Source: a candidate division WWE3 bacterium (GTDB taxonomy: Bacteria; Patescibacteriota; WWE3; JAUXAW01). From it: 49,598 bases of DNA. Below are positions 23,928 to 31,453 of the stretch, in pieces (the first letter of the stretch is position 1; each line of letters begins with the position of its first letter). The stretch covers positions 1 through 49,598 of the forward strand of contig JAUXAW010000004.1 in the NCBI GenBank assembly GCA_030619715.1, given 5' to 3'. The notes below the pieces were generated by a model. That model was given only the letters and a program-made list of their open reading frames with translations, was not told the origin of the DNA and did not search any database. The position numbers and the translations under genes were made by a program.

Positions 23928-24434
23928 TCACCCCGCTTTCAAAACCGTAACCAACTTCACTTGATTCCCCTTCGCCACACTAACCAGTCTGACAATGGGG
24001 GACTGTATCATTCCCACAACCTTTGCCAACAGGACCTCACGACTGGGTAGCGAGGCAATCTCTTTCAGCGTTTCACCAACTGTCCAAACCCCCTCAAAAA
24101 ACCCACCCTTGACCTTCAGCGCTTCGTGCTCTTTGGCAAACTCATACAAAACCTTCAGTGGCTTGATCTCGTCTTCATAACTCAAAACCACCGCAGTTGG
24201 TCCTGCCAACTGGTAATCAGTAATTGGTAATTGGTGATTAGTATCTTTGAGAGCCAGGTTCAGTAAAGTGTTTTTAACAACTTGATAGTCTGCCTGAAAC
24301 TTATCCAATTGCCTCCGCAACACCTCAACCTCGGGCACCGAAAGCCCGTGATAATCGGTAAGAATAACGCCTTTTGCCTTTGATAATTTTTCTTTTAAGT
24401 TTTTAACAATTTGGATCTTTTTCTCGCTAGGCAT
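23928..24434 (-). CDS. rplJ: Ribosomal protein uL10
   Basis: 168 aa stalk-base protein that binds 23S rRNA and carries bL12 dimers. KKIQIVKNLKEKL, LTDYHGLSVPEVEVLRRQL and YQVVKNTLLNLAL are the family N-terminus. A short insertion TNHQLPITDYQL comes from a microrepeat (24209-24243) in a surface loop. It has its own strong promoter and a structured leader, separate from rplK. rplA, which usually sits between rplK and rplJ, is absent. Confidence 0.97.
   Translation of the reverse strand: MPSEKKIQIVKNLKEKLSKAKGVILTDYHGLSVPEVEVLRRQLDKFQADYQVVKNTLLNLALKDTNHQLPITDYQLAGPTAVVLSYEDEIKPLKVLYEFAKEHEALKVKGGFFEGVWTVGETLKEIASLPSREVLLAKVVGMIQSPIVRLVSVAKGNQVKLVTVLKAG
24209..24243 (-). repeat. In-frame microrepeat in rplJ
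   Basis: GGTAATTGG/GGTGATTAG-type units read in frame as NHQLPITDYQL on the minus strand. A second microrepeat class beside the AAAGTTC one. Confidence 0.65.
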
Positions 24435-24505
24435 TTTGACCTCCTACACGGGCGGGAAGCCTTTAAGCTAGGCAGCTCCCGTGGTCTTAGGAACTAACTA
24501 GAGCC
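24435..24505 (-). promoter_or_regulatory. L10-type leader of rplJ-rplL
   Basis: About 70 nt of structured leader between the promoter and ATG. It includes a CCTAAGACCACGGGAGC stretch and an ACGGG/CCCGT pairing before AGGAGG. Position and length fit the ribosomal L10 leader, where L10(L12)4 represses its own translation. Not confirmed by a covariance model. Confidence 0.6.
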
Positions 24506-24534
24506 ATTTTAGCAAGTCTCAGTTCCCTCGTCAA
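24506..24534 (-). promoter_or_regulatory. Promoter of rplJ-rplL
   Basis: Minus strand: TTGACG (24529-24534), exactly 17 nt, TAAAAT (24506-24511). Among the best promoters in the window. Confidence 0.8.
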
Positions 24535-24570
24535 TCCTCGTATTTTTAGCTTTGAGCTGTAGTTTTGAGT

Positions 24571-24993
24571 TTACGTTACCTCTATCCCCATACTCTTCGC
24601 TGTCCCCTCAATGATTTTGATTGCGCTTTCGATGTCCTTGGCGTTTAGGTCTTTCATCTTTTCCTCGGCGATCTTCTTGACTTGCTGCCGCGTTACCTTG
24701 CCAACTTTGTCTCGACCGGTAGAACCTGCGCCCTTTTCGATTCCCGCCGCTTTTTTCAATAGAACCGAAGCCGGTGGAGTCTTGACGATAAAATCAAAAC
24801 TGCGGTCCTCATAAATCGTGATCACTGCGGGGACAACGACATCGCCCATCTCCTTGGTGCGCTCGTTATACTGCTTGCAAAAATCCATAATCGCCACACC
24901 GTGTTGACCCAAAGCAGGGCCAATGGGAGGGGCGGGAGTCGCTTTTCCGGCAGGAATATTAAGTTTGACCTTGGCTTTAACCTTTTTAACCAT
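24571..24993 (-). CDS. rplK: Ribosomal protein uL11
   Basis: 140 aa. Binds the GTPase-associated region of 23S r[23 protein letters not shown], the central [15 protein letters not shown] and the C-terminal [20 protein letters not shown] are characteristic. It starts 3 nt after the nusG stop. The next gene is rplJ, 136 bp further along the transcript, with no uL1 gene between. Confidence 0.98.
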   Translation of the reverse strand: MVKKVKAKVKLNIPAGKATPAPPIGPALGQHGVAIMDFCKQYNERTKEMGDVVVPAVITIYEDRSFDFIVKTPPASVLLKKAAGIEKGAGSTGRDKVGKVTRQQVKKIAEEKMKDLNAKDIESAIKIIEGTAKSMGIEVT

Positions 24994-24996
24994 CTT

Positions 24997-25584
24997 TTAA
25001 AGCTGACTGACCTGAAGGAAGTCAAGCTCAACCGGTGTTTCTCTGCCGAATATTGATACTAAAACCTTCACCTTTCCCTTCTCATCATCAATCTCTTCAA
25101 CCTTACCGAGGAAATCGGTGAACGGGCCATCGATGATTTTGATGCTTTCGCCGACGGTAAACTTGGCCTCAAACTTCGGTGCCTCCATCTTCATAAATTT
25201 CAAAATTGCTTTGACTTCCTTCTCCGGTAGCGGGGTTGGTTTGGCGCCGATGCCAACGAAGCCAGTCACGCCGGCGGTGTTGCGAACGACCTGCCAAGTG
25301 GTATCGTTAAGTTCCATTTTGATAAGAACATAGCCCGGGAAAAGCCTTTCCTGAACCTCTTTTTTCTTACCGGACTCGATCACAATCTTGCTCTGCGTCG
25401 GCACCAGAATTTCCGCAATCTGGTCCTCTAAACCCGAAGCCTCAATTCGCTGTCGCAAGGTTGTTGCCACCTTATTTTCATGTCCCGAGGCGGTGTGAAC
25501 GACGTACCAGTGGAGCTTGTCCGCTTCTTTTTTAAGGTTTTCTTTGATTTTAGTATCAACCTGTTTCGTATCGGTTTTTTCCAT
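24997..25584 (-). CDS. nusG: Transcription elongation factor NusG
   Basis: 195 aa. The NGN domain (LHWYVVHTASGHENKVATTL...ILVPTQSKIVIESGKKKEVQERLFPGYVLIKM) binds RNA polymerase. The C-terminal KOW domain (about 140-195, FTVGESIKIIDGPFTDFLGKVEEID) contacts Rho or ribosomal S10. ATG 25584 is chosen over an in-frame start 27 nt upstream because AGGAG precedes it. A 124-bp gap to secE holds A/T-rich microrepeats of CAAATCTCAAA type. Confidence 0.96.
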   Translation of the reverse strand: MEKTDTKQVDTKIKENLKKEADKLHWYVVHTASGHENKVATTLRQRIEASGLEDQIAEILVPTQSKIVIESGKKKEVQERLFPGYVLIKMELNDTTWQVVRNTAGVTGFVGIGAKPTPLPEKEVKAILKFMKMEAPKFEAKFTVGESIKIIDGPFTDFLGKVEEIDDEKGKVKVLVSIFGRETPVELDFLQVSQL

Positions 25585-25708
25585 CCTGCCGCTCCTAAAC
25601 TCAAAACGCAAAACCCAAATCTCAAAACCACAACTTAGATCTCAAATCTTTAAAGATTTACGGTTTTGACATGTGGATTTGAGTTTTGACATTTGAGATT
25701 TGAGATTT

Positions 25709-25891
25709 TTACTTAACAATCACTCCCACCAACTTCGTCAACACGTAGTCTAGCACTCCTATGTACAGTCCTACCACCAGACTGACTCCAACCACAATCG
25801 CCGTCAGTCGCAGCGTCTGCTGCCGCGTCGGCCAAACAACCTTTTTCAGCTCCGTCTGGACCTCTTTTAAGAATTTAGTCAGTTTGTTCAT
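25709..25891 (-). CDS. secE: Preprotein translocase subunit SecE
   Basis: 60 aa. Single-helix SecE: an amphipathic FLKEVQTELKKVVWPTRQQTLRLTAIVV stretch is followed by one membrane span. It clamps SecY in the export channel. A TAGAAT box 12 nt before the ATG (25904-25909) and TTTACT 18 nt further upstream suggest its own near-leaderless promoter, just past tRNA-Trp. Confidence 0.95.
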   Translation of the reverse strand: MNKLTKFLKEVQTELKKVVWPTRQQTLRLTAIVVGVSLVVGLYIGVLDYVLTKLVGVIVK

Positions 25892-25936
25892 AACACGCTA
25901 GGGATTCTAGCATAAGCGGGGGAGGGGAGTAAAGGA

Positions 25937-26010
25937 TGGCAGGCCCGCCCAGATTCGAACTGGGAACGGCGGTTTTGGAGACCGCTATGATACCGTTTCA
26001 CCACGGACCT
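25937..26010 (-). tRNA. tRNA-Trp (CCA)
   Basis: 74 nt with encoded CCA. Acceptor AGGTCCG/CGGGCCT, anticodon loop CTCCAAA in stem GCGGT/ACCGC, discriminator G and normal T-loop TTCGAAT. Its placement beside secE is common in bacteria. Confidence 0.96.
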
Positions 26011-26013
26011 TTA

Positions 26014-26091
26014 TCACTTTTGAGCTAGTAGTCGTAGTGTAGCGAAGACTACGCTCAAATGCAAGGTTCTGCGAGCGAAGCGAGCAGGTTC
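26014..26091 (-). repeat. Dispersed hairpin element R1, copy 3 (inverted)
   Basis: Read on the minus strand it starts right after the rpmG stop with GAACCTGC and ends just before tRNA-Trp. It is the only copy on this strand and follows the sense of its host operon. Confidence 0.85.
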
Positions 26092-26262
26092 TTATTTTAG
26101 CTTCTTCTCTTCAACATGCATTGTGTGTTTGCGGCAGTGCTTGCAATGTTTCTTCAATTCCAATTTTTCCTTAATCTCTTTGCTTCTCGAGGTGGTGTAA
26201 TTTTGCTGCCCACACTCTTTGCATTTAAGATGAATTTTGATTCGCAAACTTTTCTTCGCCAT
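26092..26262 (-). CDS. rpmG: Ribosomal protein bL33
   Basis: 56 aa, too short for a usual ORF cut-off. MAKKSLRIKIHLKCKECGQQ is followed by NYTTSRSK and a second CxxC pair (HCKHC), the zinc-ribbon form of bL33. ATG 26262 lies between tRNA-Thr and tRNA-Trp, the classic tRNA-rpmG-secE-nusG order. Repeat element R1 follows its stop directly. Confidence 0.95.
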   Translation of the reverse strand: MAKKSLRIKIHLKCKECGQQNYTTSRSKEIKEKLELKKHCKHCRKHTMHVEEKKLK

Positions 26263-26280
26263 TTCATTTCCATTTCAATC

Positions 26281-26356
26281 TGGAGCCGACGGTGAGATTC
26301 GAACTCACGACTCCCTGTTTACAAAACAGGTGCTCTAACCGCTGAGCTACGTCGGC
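26281..26356 (-). tRNA. tRNA-Thr (TGT)
   Basis: 76 nt with encoded CCA. Acceptor GCCGACG/CGTCGGC, anticodon loop TTTGTAA in stem CCTGT/ACAGG, discriminator T and normal T-loop. Confidence 0.96.
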
Positions 26357-26357
26357 G

Positions 26358-26445
26358 TGGTGCGTGGGGAGGGACTCGAACCCCCGAAGCCCGTGAAGGG
26401 CATCAGATTTACAGTCTGATGCAATTGCCGCTATGCGACCCACGC
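26358..26445 (-). tRNA. tRNA-Tyr (GTA)
   Basis: 88 nt with encoded CCA and the long variable arm of class II tRNAs. Acceptor GCGTGGG/CCCACGC, anticodon loop CTGTAAA, discriminator A. One nt separates it from tRNA-Thr. Confidence 0.96.
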
Positions 26446-26452
26446 GCAGAGG

Positions 26453-26527
26453 TGGAGCTGGGGGCGGGACTTGAACCCGCGACCCCCTTCTTACCACGAA
26501 GGTGCTCTACCTCTGAGCTACCCCAGC
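26453..26527 (-). tRNA. tRNA-Thr (GGT)
   Basis: 75 nt with encoded CCA. Acceptor GCTGGGG/CCCCAGC, anticodon loop GTGGTAA in stem CCTTC/GAAGG, discriminator T. First tRNA of the cluster, 18 nt after the terminator of the upstream RNA. Confidence 0.96.
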
Positions 26528-26545
26528 TTGTCTTTAGTCTACCAC

Positions 26546-26573
26546 AAAAAATCCCACTTTACAAGTGGGATTT
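26546..26573 (-). terminator. Intrinsic terminator of the candidate RNA
   Basis: Eleven-bp perfect stem AAATCCCACTT/AAGTGGGATTT with a 3-nt loop. Read on the minus strand it is followed by a run of six T. It faces leftward only. Confidence 0.85.
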
Positions 26574-26762
26574 AATGAATCGTTGGATAAAACACCGATT
26601 ATGGCACCCTGGTGGTGCCGATTCCAGCTAAGGTGACCCTAAGCGAGCCACAAGTGGGCGCCTTCCACCCCGTACCAGACGGTACAGGGCAAGAGAGGCT
26701 CCCCAAGAATTAGTTTGGAGGTTCACTCTTAGCTGGATTTTAAACGTTCACCTCAGGGTTCG
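26546..26762 (-). ncRNA. Candidate structured RNA of about 217 nt, family unknown
   Basis: A minus-strand promoter, no useful ORF and an intrinsic terminator define a transcript of about 217 nt. Long-range pairing is visible between CCAGCTAAG...GTGA and TCAC-CTTAGCTGG. Inside are a GTACC/GGTAC hairpin flanked by CCC/GGG and a GGCACC/GGTGCC hairpin. No tmRNA tRNA-like end, no RNase P GAGGAAAGTC core and no SRP GGAAG tetraloop motif is seen. It does not fold end to end like 6S RNA. Only an 8-codon ORF (MANPEVNV) is present at the 5' end. Located directly before the tRNA-rpmG-secE cluster. Confidence 0.6.
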
Positions 26763-26767
26763 CCATC

Positions 26768-26796
26768 TTTGTAACACACTTTTGCAAGTTTGTCAA
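26768..26796 (-). promoter_or_regulatory. Promoter of the candidate RNA
   Basis: Minus strand: TTGACA (26791-26796), 17 nt, TACAAA (26768-26773). Consensus -35 with a fair -10. Confidence 0.7.
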
Positions 26797-26808
26797 GCCC
26801 CCTTCAGT

Positions 26809-26837
26809 TTGATTTGGCATCGCATTTCTGCTAAACT
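26809..26837 (+). promoter_or_regulatory. Promoter of rpmB
   Basis: TTGATT (26809-26814), 17 nt, TAAACT (26832-26837), 10 nt before the ATG. Divergent from the RNA promoter, leaderless spacing. Confidence 0.55.
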
Positions 26838-26847
26838 TCCACTTACT

Positions 26848-27063
26848 ATGGCTAAGTGTCAACTTTGCGGCAAAGAAACACGATTGGGAAAAAAGAGCAC
26901 CCACAAACATGGGGGGATGTGGGCCCGGCGCGCGCCGTCGACCAAACGGAAATGGAAACCGAACTTGAGGCGGGTCAAGGTTCAGATTGGGGGCACAACC
27001 AAAACAATGAGAATCTGTGCTAAGTGCCTCAAATCGGCCCGCGTCAAGAAAGTAACGGTCTGA
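26848..27063 (+). CDS. rpmB: Ribosomal protein bL28
   Basis: 71 aa. MAKCQLCGKETRLGKKSTHK, an RRAPSTKRKWKPNLRRVKV core and the C-terminal CAKCLKS give the zinc-ribbon type of bL28. The start at 26848 is set by the MAKCQLCGK family N-terminus and by the -10 box. A longer in-frame reading from 26782 would run through the promoter. The following 185-bp gap shows no convincing gene or terminator. Confidence 0.96.
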   Translation: MAKCQLCGKETRLGKKSTHKHGGMWARRAPSTKRKWKPNLRRVKVQIGGTTKTMRICAKCLKSARVKKVTV

Positions 27064-27248
27064 CTAGTCAAAATCTTACACTTCGTGGTAGTCCTCTATC
27101 GTAAAAACACCCCCAAGCTAATAGTCCCTATAACTTAAAGTAAAATCAATATTTTCCCGTGAGAAAAATCTTACTTCTTATATCCCCTCCTGCTAGACTA
27201 CAACTCAGTAATCATTTCTCATGGCTAACCCCTTCATAACACCGTCCG

Positions 27249-28043
27249 CTAGTTTTGAGGGAGGGATCTTTGGGTAGTGGGGGAGAGGTTTTTGGCCACC
27301 AGATAGCCAACACCAAAAGGACCTTCGTACGATAGAAATTGGAGGTTGGAAGTTGGGGGTTGGATAGCTCCAAGTAGGATTACGATTGAGCGCAGGCCAC
27401 ATTCGCCCGCTTCCTCTATCAGTTGGGGGTCAAGATTGATAACGCCCTGAGCATCGTTTTTCTTTAGTAGCTCGACTAAAGTTTGATCAAATTCACGACT
27501 AAGTATCAGTCGGTGGGAGAGGTCGCCGGAGGCAATAATTGCGATGCGGTTGAGCTTATTTTCACAAACCCTGGCAATCATTGCCCCGAACTGATAATGA
27601 TCCTTTAAAGAAAGATCGGTGAAGCCTATGGGGATAAGAGTAGGGGGGTAGGAGAGATTTTTGAGCAGAAAGTAGAGGGGAACGGTGATGCCGTGATCCA
27701 GCTCCGGGGAGGACAAAAGTTTGGTGGAAAGATTATTACCCGCAGCTGCGTGAGCGACTGCGTGGGCCAGTCTACGGTTACCCCTTAATTCAAGTTTGAC
27801 CTCTGGTGCGCCAAACATTGAGAGGTCGCCTAGGAAGGTTTCGGCAAACCTGACGTTGAAGCGATCGGTAAGAATTGGTCCGTGGGGGGAGATGATAATG
27901 ATCGTGTCGACCTTTGCTGCGGCGAAATCGTGCGCCAGCTTTTCCATCGCCGCAATCGTTTTTCTGACTTTGTTGATACTTTCGCCCCCGACCTCAGGTA
28001 CAATCACCGGAGGATGGGGGCAAATGGCAGCAAAAACAATCAT
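27249..28043 (-). CDS. LigB/Memo-like protein (AmmeMemoRadiSam system, AMMECR1 domain missing)
   Basis: 264 aa. FAAICPHPPVIVPEVGG, IIIISPHGP, LDHGITVPLYFL and IASGDLSHRL match the class III extradiol dioxygenase-like (LigB/Memo) fold, with His residues in the usual metal-site positions. In related bacteria this domain is the N-terminal half of a protein whose C-terminal half is AMMECR1. Here the chain stops soon after GVGYLVAKNL. The neighbour upstream on the same strand is the radical SAM member of the same system. Its biochemical role is not established. The ATG lies 5 bp from a 22-bp palindrome, a candidate operator. Confidence 0.8.
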   Translation of the reverse strand: MIVFAAICPHPPVIVPEVGGESINKVRKTIAAMEKLAHDFAAAKVDTIIIISPHGPILTDRFNVRFAETFLGDLSMFGAPEVKLELRGNRRLAHAVAHAAAGNNLSTKLLSSPELDHGITVPLYFLLKNLSYPPTLIPIGFTDLSLKDHYQFGAMIARVCENKLNRIAIIASGDLSHRLILSREFDQTLVELLKKNDAQGVINLDPQLIEEAGECGLRSIVILLGAIQPPTSNLQFLSYEGPFGVGYLVAKNLSPTTQRSLPQN

Positions 28044-28048
28044 AATGT

Positions 28049-28070
28049 TTAATTCACGATCGTGAATAAA
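28049..28070. promoter_or_regulatory. 22-bp palindrome upstream of the LigB/Memo-like gene
   Basis: Exact CACGATCGTG core (28055-28064) with near-complete AATT arms and one mismatched pair. It lies between two genes of the same strand. Confidence 0.7.
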
Positions 28071-28079
28071 AACTCACCC

Positions 28080-28970
28080 TCAACAGACATAAACAAATTC
28101 AAGCCCGGCATCTTTGCCGATCTGATAGGCCTTCTTCAGGGTCTCCGTCGGCGTCGGGGGTAAATCTCTCAACCCATTGTAATTCGGCGAAAAACGGCTG
28201 AGGTGCCAGGGGGTTTTTAGTCCCAGATTTTCCTTGATCCAACGGGCCAAACGCTCAAACATCTGCGGATTATCATTATACGTTGGAATCACATTGGTCA
28301 CACACTCGATGTGCATCCCCAAATCTTTGGCCAGAACCGTCACCTCCCGAACACCCTTGCCGGATTTGACTCCACAAATTTTTTGGTAAAACCCGTCATC
28401 CATGCTCTTGATATCCGCCCGAAAGGCGTCGAGATAACCTTTTAAAAGTTTTAGCGCCTCGGGCGTGATAAAACCGTTGGTGACATAAACGGTGTAAAGC
28501 CCCTCTTTTTTGGCCAATTTGAAGCAATCCAGGGTGTACTCCAACCAGATCGTCGGTTCATTGTAGGTAAAAGCGAGGCCGGGAAAGCCCGATTTTTTTA
28601 CTTTATCAATAAGTTCTTGAGGGCTTATTTCCGGTCGCGACTTAAATTCGGCCAAGTTTTCATCCTTGAGCTCCGGCGCACCCCAGGTTGACCAGAAGTT
28701 GCAGCAGTGGGGGCAGCGAAAATTACAGCCAAAACCTCCGATTGAGAAGCAAGCGGTTCCGGGATAAAAGTGATAAAGTGGCTTCTTTTCAATCGAATCC
28801 ACCTGCAAGGTGGCGGGTTTGCCGTAGGTCAGAAGATAAAGCTTGCCAGCAGAGTTCAAACGATTCTGACAAACACCCCGCTTTCCCTTGGCAATCACAC
28901 ACCGTCTCTGACAAACACCACACTTCACCCTTTTGTTATCCAGTTTTTCATAAAGCGCCGCCTCATGCAT
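28080..28970 (-). CDS. amrS: AmmeMemoRadiSam-type radical SAM enzyme
   Basis: 296 aa. The radical SAM cluster motif CNFRCPHC lies at about residues 82-89, with an additional N-terminal Cys set (CGVCQRRC...CQNR). It belongs to the PflA-like COG1180 group. TYNEPTIW, VYVTNGFI and YLDAFRADIKS are usual for the family. Predicted to use S-adenosylmethionine and a 4Fe-4S cluster, with an unknown substrate. A TAGAAT box 6 nt before ATG 28970 implies a leaderless mRNA. Paired with the LigB/Memo-like gene, with a palindrome between them. Confidence 0.9.
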   Translation of the reverse strand: MHEAALYEKLDNKRVKCGVCQRRCVIAKGKRGVCQNRLNSAGKLYLLTYGKPATLQVDSIEKKPLYHFYPGTACFSIGGFGCNFRCPHCCNFWSTWGAPELKDENLAEFKSRPEISPQELIDKVKKSGFPGLAFTYNEPTIWLEYTLDCFKLAKKEGLYTVYVTNGFITPEALKLLKGYLDAFRADIKSMDDGFYQKICGVKSGKGVREVTVLAKDLGMHIECVTNVIPTYNDNPQMFERLARWIKENLGLKTPWHLSRFSPNYNGLRDLPPTPTETLKKAYQIGKDAGLEFVYVC

Positions 28971-29123
28971 ACTTTAATTCTAGCATAAAAAACCCTCGGT
29001 TGGCTTGGTTCAACATCAAACATCAGTCGAACATCGCCTTCCGAGAGATCTTCAGCAATTAACAATTCTTTTTCCTACTGCCTCTTGCTTCAAGCTACCT
29101 TAGAATGTTAAAGTTAAGTTGTA

Positions 29124-30185
29124 ATGTTGAATCGTCTTCTGGGACTTTTTTCACATGATATTGGGATTGACCTCGGTACGGCCAACACGGTGGTGCTGGT
29201 GCGGGGCAAGGGGATTGTCATCCGCGAGCCCTCGGTGGTGGCAATTCACAAAAAGACCAAGGACATCCTCGCCATTGGGACCGAAGCCAAAAGAATGGTT
29301 GGCAAAACCCCGGCCAATATCTTAGCCATCCGCCCTCTGCGCGGGGGTGTTATCTCTGACTTTGAAATCACTGAGCAAATGCTCCGTTTTTTTATCAACA
29401 AGGTTCACCAGACCCCTTCGCGCATCCCCAAAATCCCGCGTCCCCGCGTTGTGATTGGCATTCCCTCGGGGGTGACCGAAGTTGAGCGCCGGGCTGTTTC
29501 CGACGCCGCTCTGAGTGCCGGCGCCCGCGAAGTCCACCTGCTCGAGGAGCCGATGGCGGCGGCGATTGGCGCCGGCCTGCCGATTGAAGAGCCGCAAGGC
29601 TTTATGATTGTTGACATCGGTGGCGGCACGACCGAGATTGCCGTTATCTCTTTGGGTGGTATTGTGGTCGGAAAGTCGATTCGGGTCGCCGGCGATGCGA
29701 TGGACCGCAATATCATTGATTATGCAAAAAAACACTTTAACCTTCTCTTGGGCGAGCGCACGGCCGAGCGGATCAAAATCGAAATTGGATCGGCTTTTCC
29801 GCCAGAGGCGGATTCATCGTCGGAAGAGGATACCCCACGGGAAGCTCTTTTGTGCGGTCGTGATCTAGCCGCCGGTCTGCCTCGGGAGATACCTGTTTCC
29901 GCCGTCGAAATTAGAGAAGCCATCACACCAGCGGTTTCCCAAATCGTTAGGACGATCAAAGACGCGGTTGAGGAAACACCGCCGGAGCTTCTGGCGGACA
30001 TTATGAAGAGTGGGATTATTTTGGCCGGAGGGGCATCACAGCTTAGGGGAATTGATCGGTTGATTGCCCAGGAAACGGAAATCCCCACCACCGTCGCCGA
30101 CGACCCAATGACCTGTGTGGTTCGCGGGGCGGGTAAGGTGCTGGAGGAGCTTGATTTGCTGAAGAGGGTGGAGGTCGGAATGTAG
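29124..30185 (+). CDS. mreB: MreB rod-shape protein (second copy, mre operon)
   Basis: 353 aa actin homologue. IGIDLGTANTVVLVRG, IVDIGGGTTEIAVIS and ILAGGASQLRGI are the nucleotide-binding motifs. It leads mreC, mreD and a class B PBP, the standard elongation module, so it is the canonical MreB. A TCCGCC-AGA-GGCGGA palindrome (29798-29812) adds FPPEADSSSEED to the loop after IEIGSA. The first copy lacks this. The stop is followed at once by the mreC ATG. Confidence 0.96.
   Translation: MLNRLLGLFSHDIGIDLGTANTVVLVRGKGIVIREPSVVAIHKKTKDILAIGTEAKRMVGKTPANILAIRPLRGGVISDFEITEQMLRFFINKVHQTPSRIPKIPRPRVVIGIPSGVTEVERRAVSDAALSAGAREVHLLEEPMAAAIGAGLPIEEPQGFMIVDIGGGTTEIAVISLGGIVVGKSIRVAGDAMDRNIIDYAKKHFNLLLGERTAERIKIEIGSAFPPEADSSSEEDTPREALLCGRDLAAGLPREIPVSAVEIREAITPAVSQIVRTIKDAVEETPPELLADIMKSGIILAGGASQLRGIDRLIAQETEIPTTVADDPMTCVVRGAGKVLEELDLLKRVEVGM
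29798..29812. repeat. 15-bp palindrome TCCGCC-AGA-GGCGGA in mreB
   Basis: In-frame copy in a surface loop that is shorter in the other MreB. Confidence 0.8.
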
Positions 30186-30968
30186 ATGGTGATGTTTTTG
30201 CGGCTTGTTTTTTTGAGCCTAATCCTGATTGTCGTTGGTCAGACACCACTAATTAATCCTGTTCGTGAGGTCTCGGCCAAGATAACCAACCCGCTCCAGT
30301 ACGGCGTCTACAAGTTTTCGCAAAACCTGAGGGAAGAACTTGACTTTATCTCGAACCTCCGCCGTCTGCGGGCGGAAAACCTAAACTTAAGCGGGGAGGT
30401 TTTGGAATTGGAGTCCCAGCTTTCGGTCCACAAAGAGCTGAAGCAGGAAAATAGGTTATTGAGGGAACAGCTGGGCGTTGGTGAAGACTCTACCTCTCAA
30501 GAGCTTATCTTGGCCCAGATAATCGGCCGAACGGCCCGCGGGGGTGAGGCGGTGGTAATAATTAATCGGGGCTCAGGTGCGGGCGTGCGCGAGGGGGCGG
30601 CGGTTGTTTTTAAGAATTTTCTTCTGGGAGAAGTTTTTCTTGCCGAGCTTGAGCGGGCCAAGGTTCGGCTTTTGACCGACCCACACTTTTCGGCGGCGGC
30701 CTTGGATCAGGATTCCCCCGACCGCGCCCGTGGCTTGGTCAGTGGTCAATACGGAACAACAATTGTCTTGCAGAAAGTCCTGCCGACGGAATCTTTGGTG
30801 GTCGGGGATACAATTATCACCTCGGGAGAAGACGGAAAATTTAACAAGGGCTTAATTTTGGGTACCGTCAAAAGAATTTTGGGCCAGGAGGCGGAGGTTT
30901 TCAAAGGAGCAGAGTTGGATTTACCAGTGGATATTGGCGATTTGGAAGAGGTTTTTGTCATCAGATGA
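30186..30968 (+). CDS. mreC: Rod shape-determining protein MreC
   Basis: 260 aa. One N-terminal membrane helix (about 3-19), a coiled coil (about 50-100) and an outer beta-rich domain with IIGRTARGGEAVVIINRGSGAGVREG. It links MreB filaments to wall synthases. No gap from mreB and a 4-nt overlap with mreD. Confidence 0.94.
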   Translation: MVMFLRLVFLSLILIVVGQTPLINPVREVSAKITNPLQYGVYKFSQNLREELDFISNLRRLRAENLNLSGEVLELESQLSVHKELKQENRLLREQLGVGEDSTSQELILAQIIGRTARGGEAVVIINRGSGAGVREGAAVVFKNFLLGEVFLAELERAKVRLLTDPHFSAAALDQDSPDRARGLVSGQYGTTIVLQKVLPTESLVVGDTIITSGEDGKFNKGLILGTVKRILGQEAEVFKGAELDLPVDIGDLEEVFVIR

Positions 30969-31438
30969 AAAATTTGTTGTTGATTCTGCTTCTTGCCATT
31001 ATTGTCCTCTTGGAAACTTCGGTTCTTCCGTTTTTTCCCATTTTTGGCAATCAACCTAGTCTCTTGCTGATAAGCCTCTTGGCACTGCAATTTCTTGGGT
31101 TGGCCCGAGAGTCCTACTACGGTGCATTTTTCGGTGGCATTCTGTTTGATCTTCTGAGCAGCACAATCTTTGGTCTTAGCAGTTTGATCCTACTTTTGCT
31201 AAGCGGAGCGGTTGGTTTGGCGCGGAGGTTTGCCGGAAACTCTCCTCTGATTTTGCTTTTGATAACTTTTACCGCCTCCATCTCTTTTAGAGTTGCTCAA
31301 GTATTTCCAACCCTCAATGTGGTAAGTTTTTTTAGAGGGGGGCTTTTGGATACGGGGCTGATGATTATCCTTTACCCGACGCTGCGTTATCTTTTAAAAA
31401 GCGTTTTTGGGAGGAGGGAGCTGAAGGTGGGAGCTTGA
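30965..31438 (+). CDS. mreD: Rod shape-determining protein MreD
   Basis: 157 aa, almost wholly hydrophobic, with about five membrane helices. Sequence is weakly conserved in the family, so the call rests on size, topology and position between mreC and the PBP gene. FFGGILFDLLSSTIFGLSSL fits the MreD core. Confidence 0.85.
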   Translation: MKNLLLILLLAIIVLLETSVLPFFPIFGNQPSLLLISLLALQFLGLARESYYGAFFGGILFDLLSSTIFGLSSLILLLLSGAVGLARRFAGNSPLILLLITFTASISFRVAQVFPTLNVVSFFRGGLLDTGLMIILYPTLRYLLKSVFGRRELKVGA

Positions 31439-31453
31439 AAATTGAAAATTATT

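Noticed and set aside
26546-26762. tmRNA, RNase P RNA, SRP RNA or 6S RNA
   Set aside because: The diagnostic core motifs are missing by eye, and the ends do not pair as in 6S. Left unnamed pending a covariance search.
27064-27248. 18-codon frame (ATG near 27222) downstream of rpmB
   Set aside because: No convincing promoter spacing or Shine-Dalgarno site, and it overlaps the end of the opposite-strand gene.
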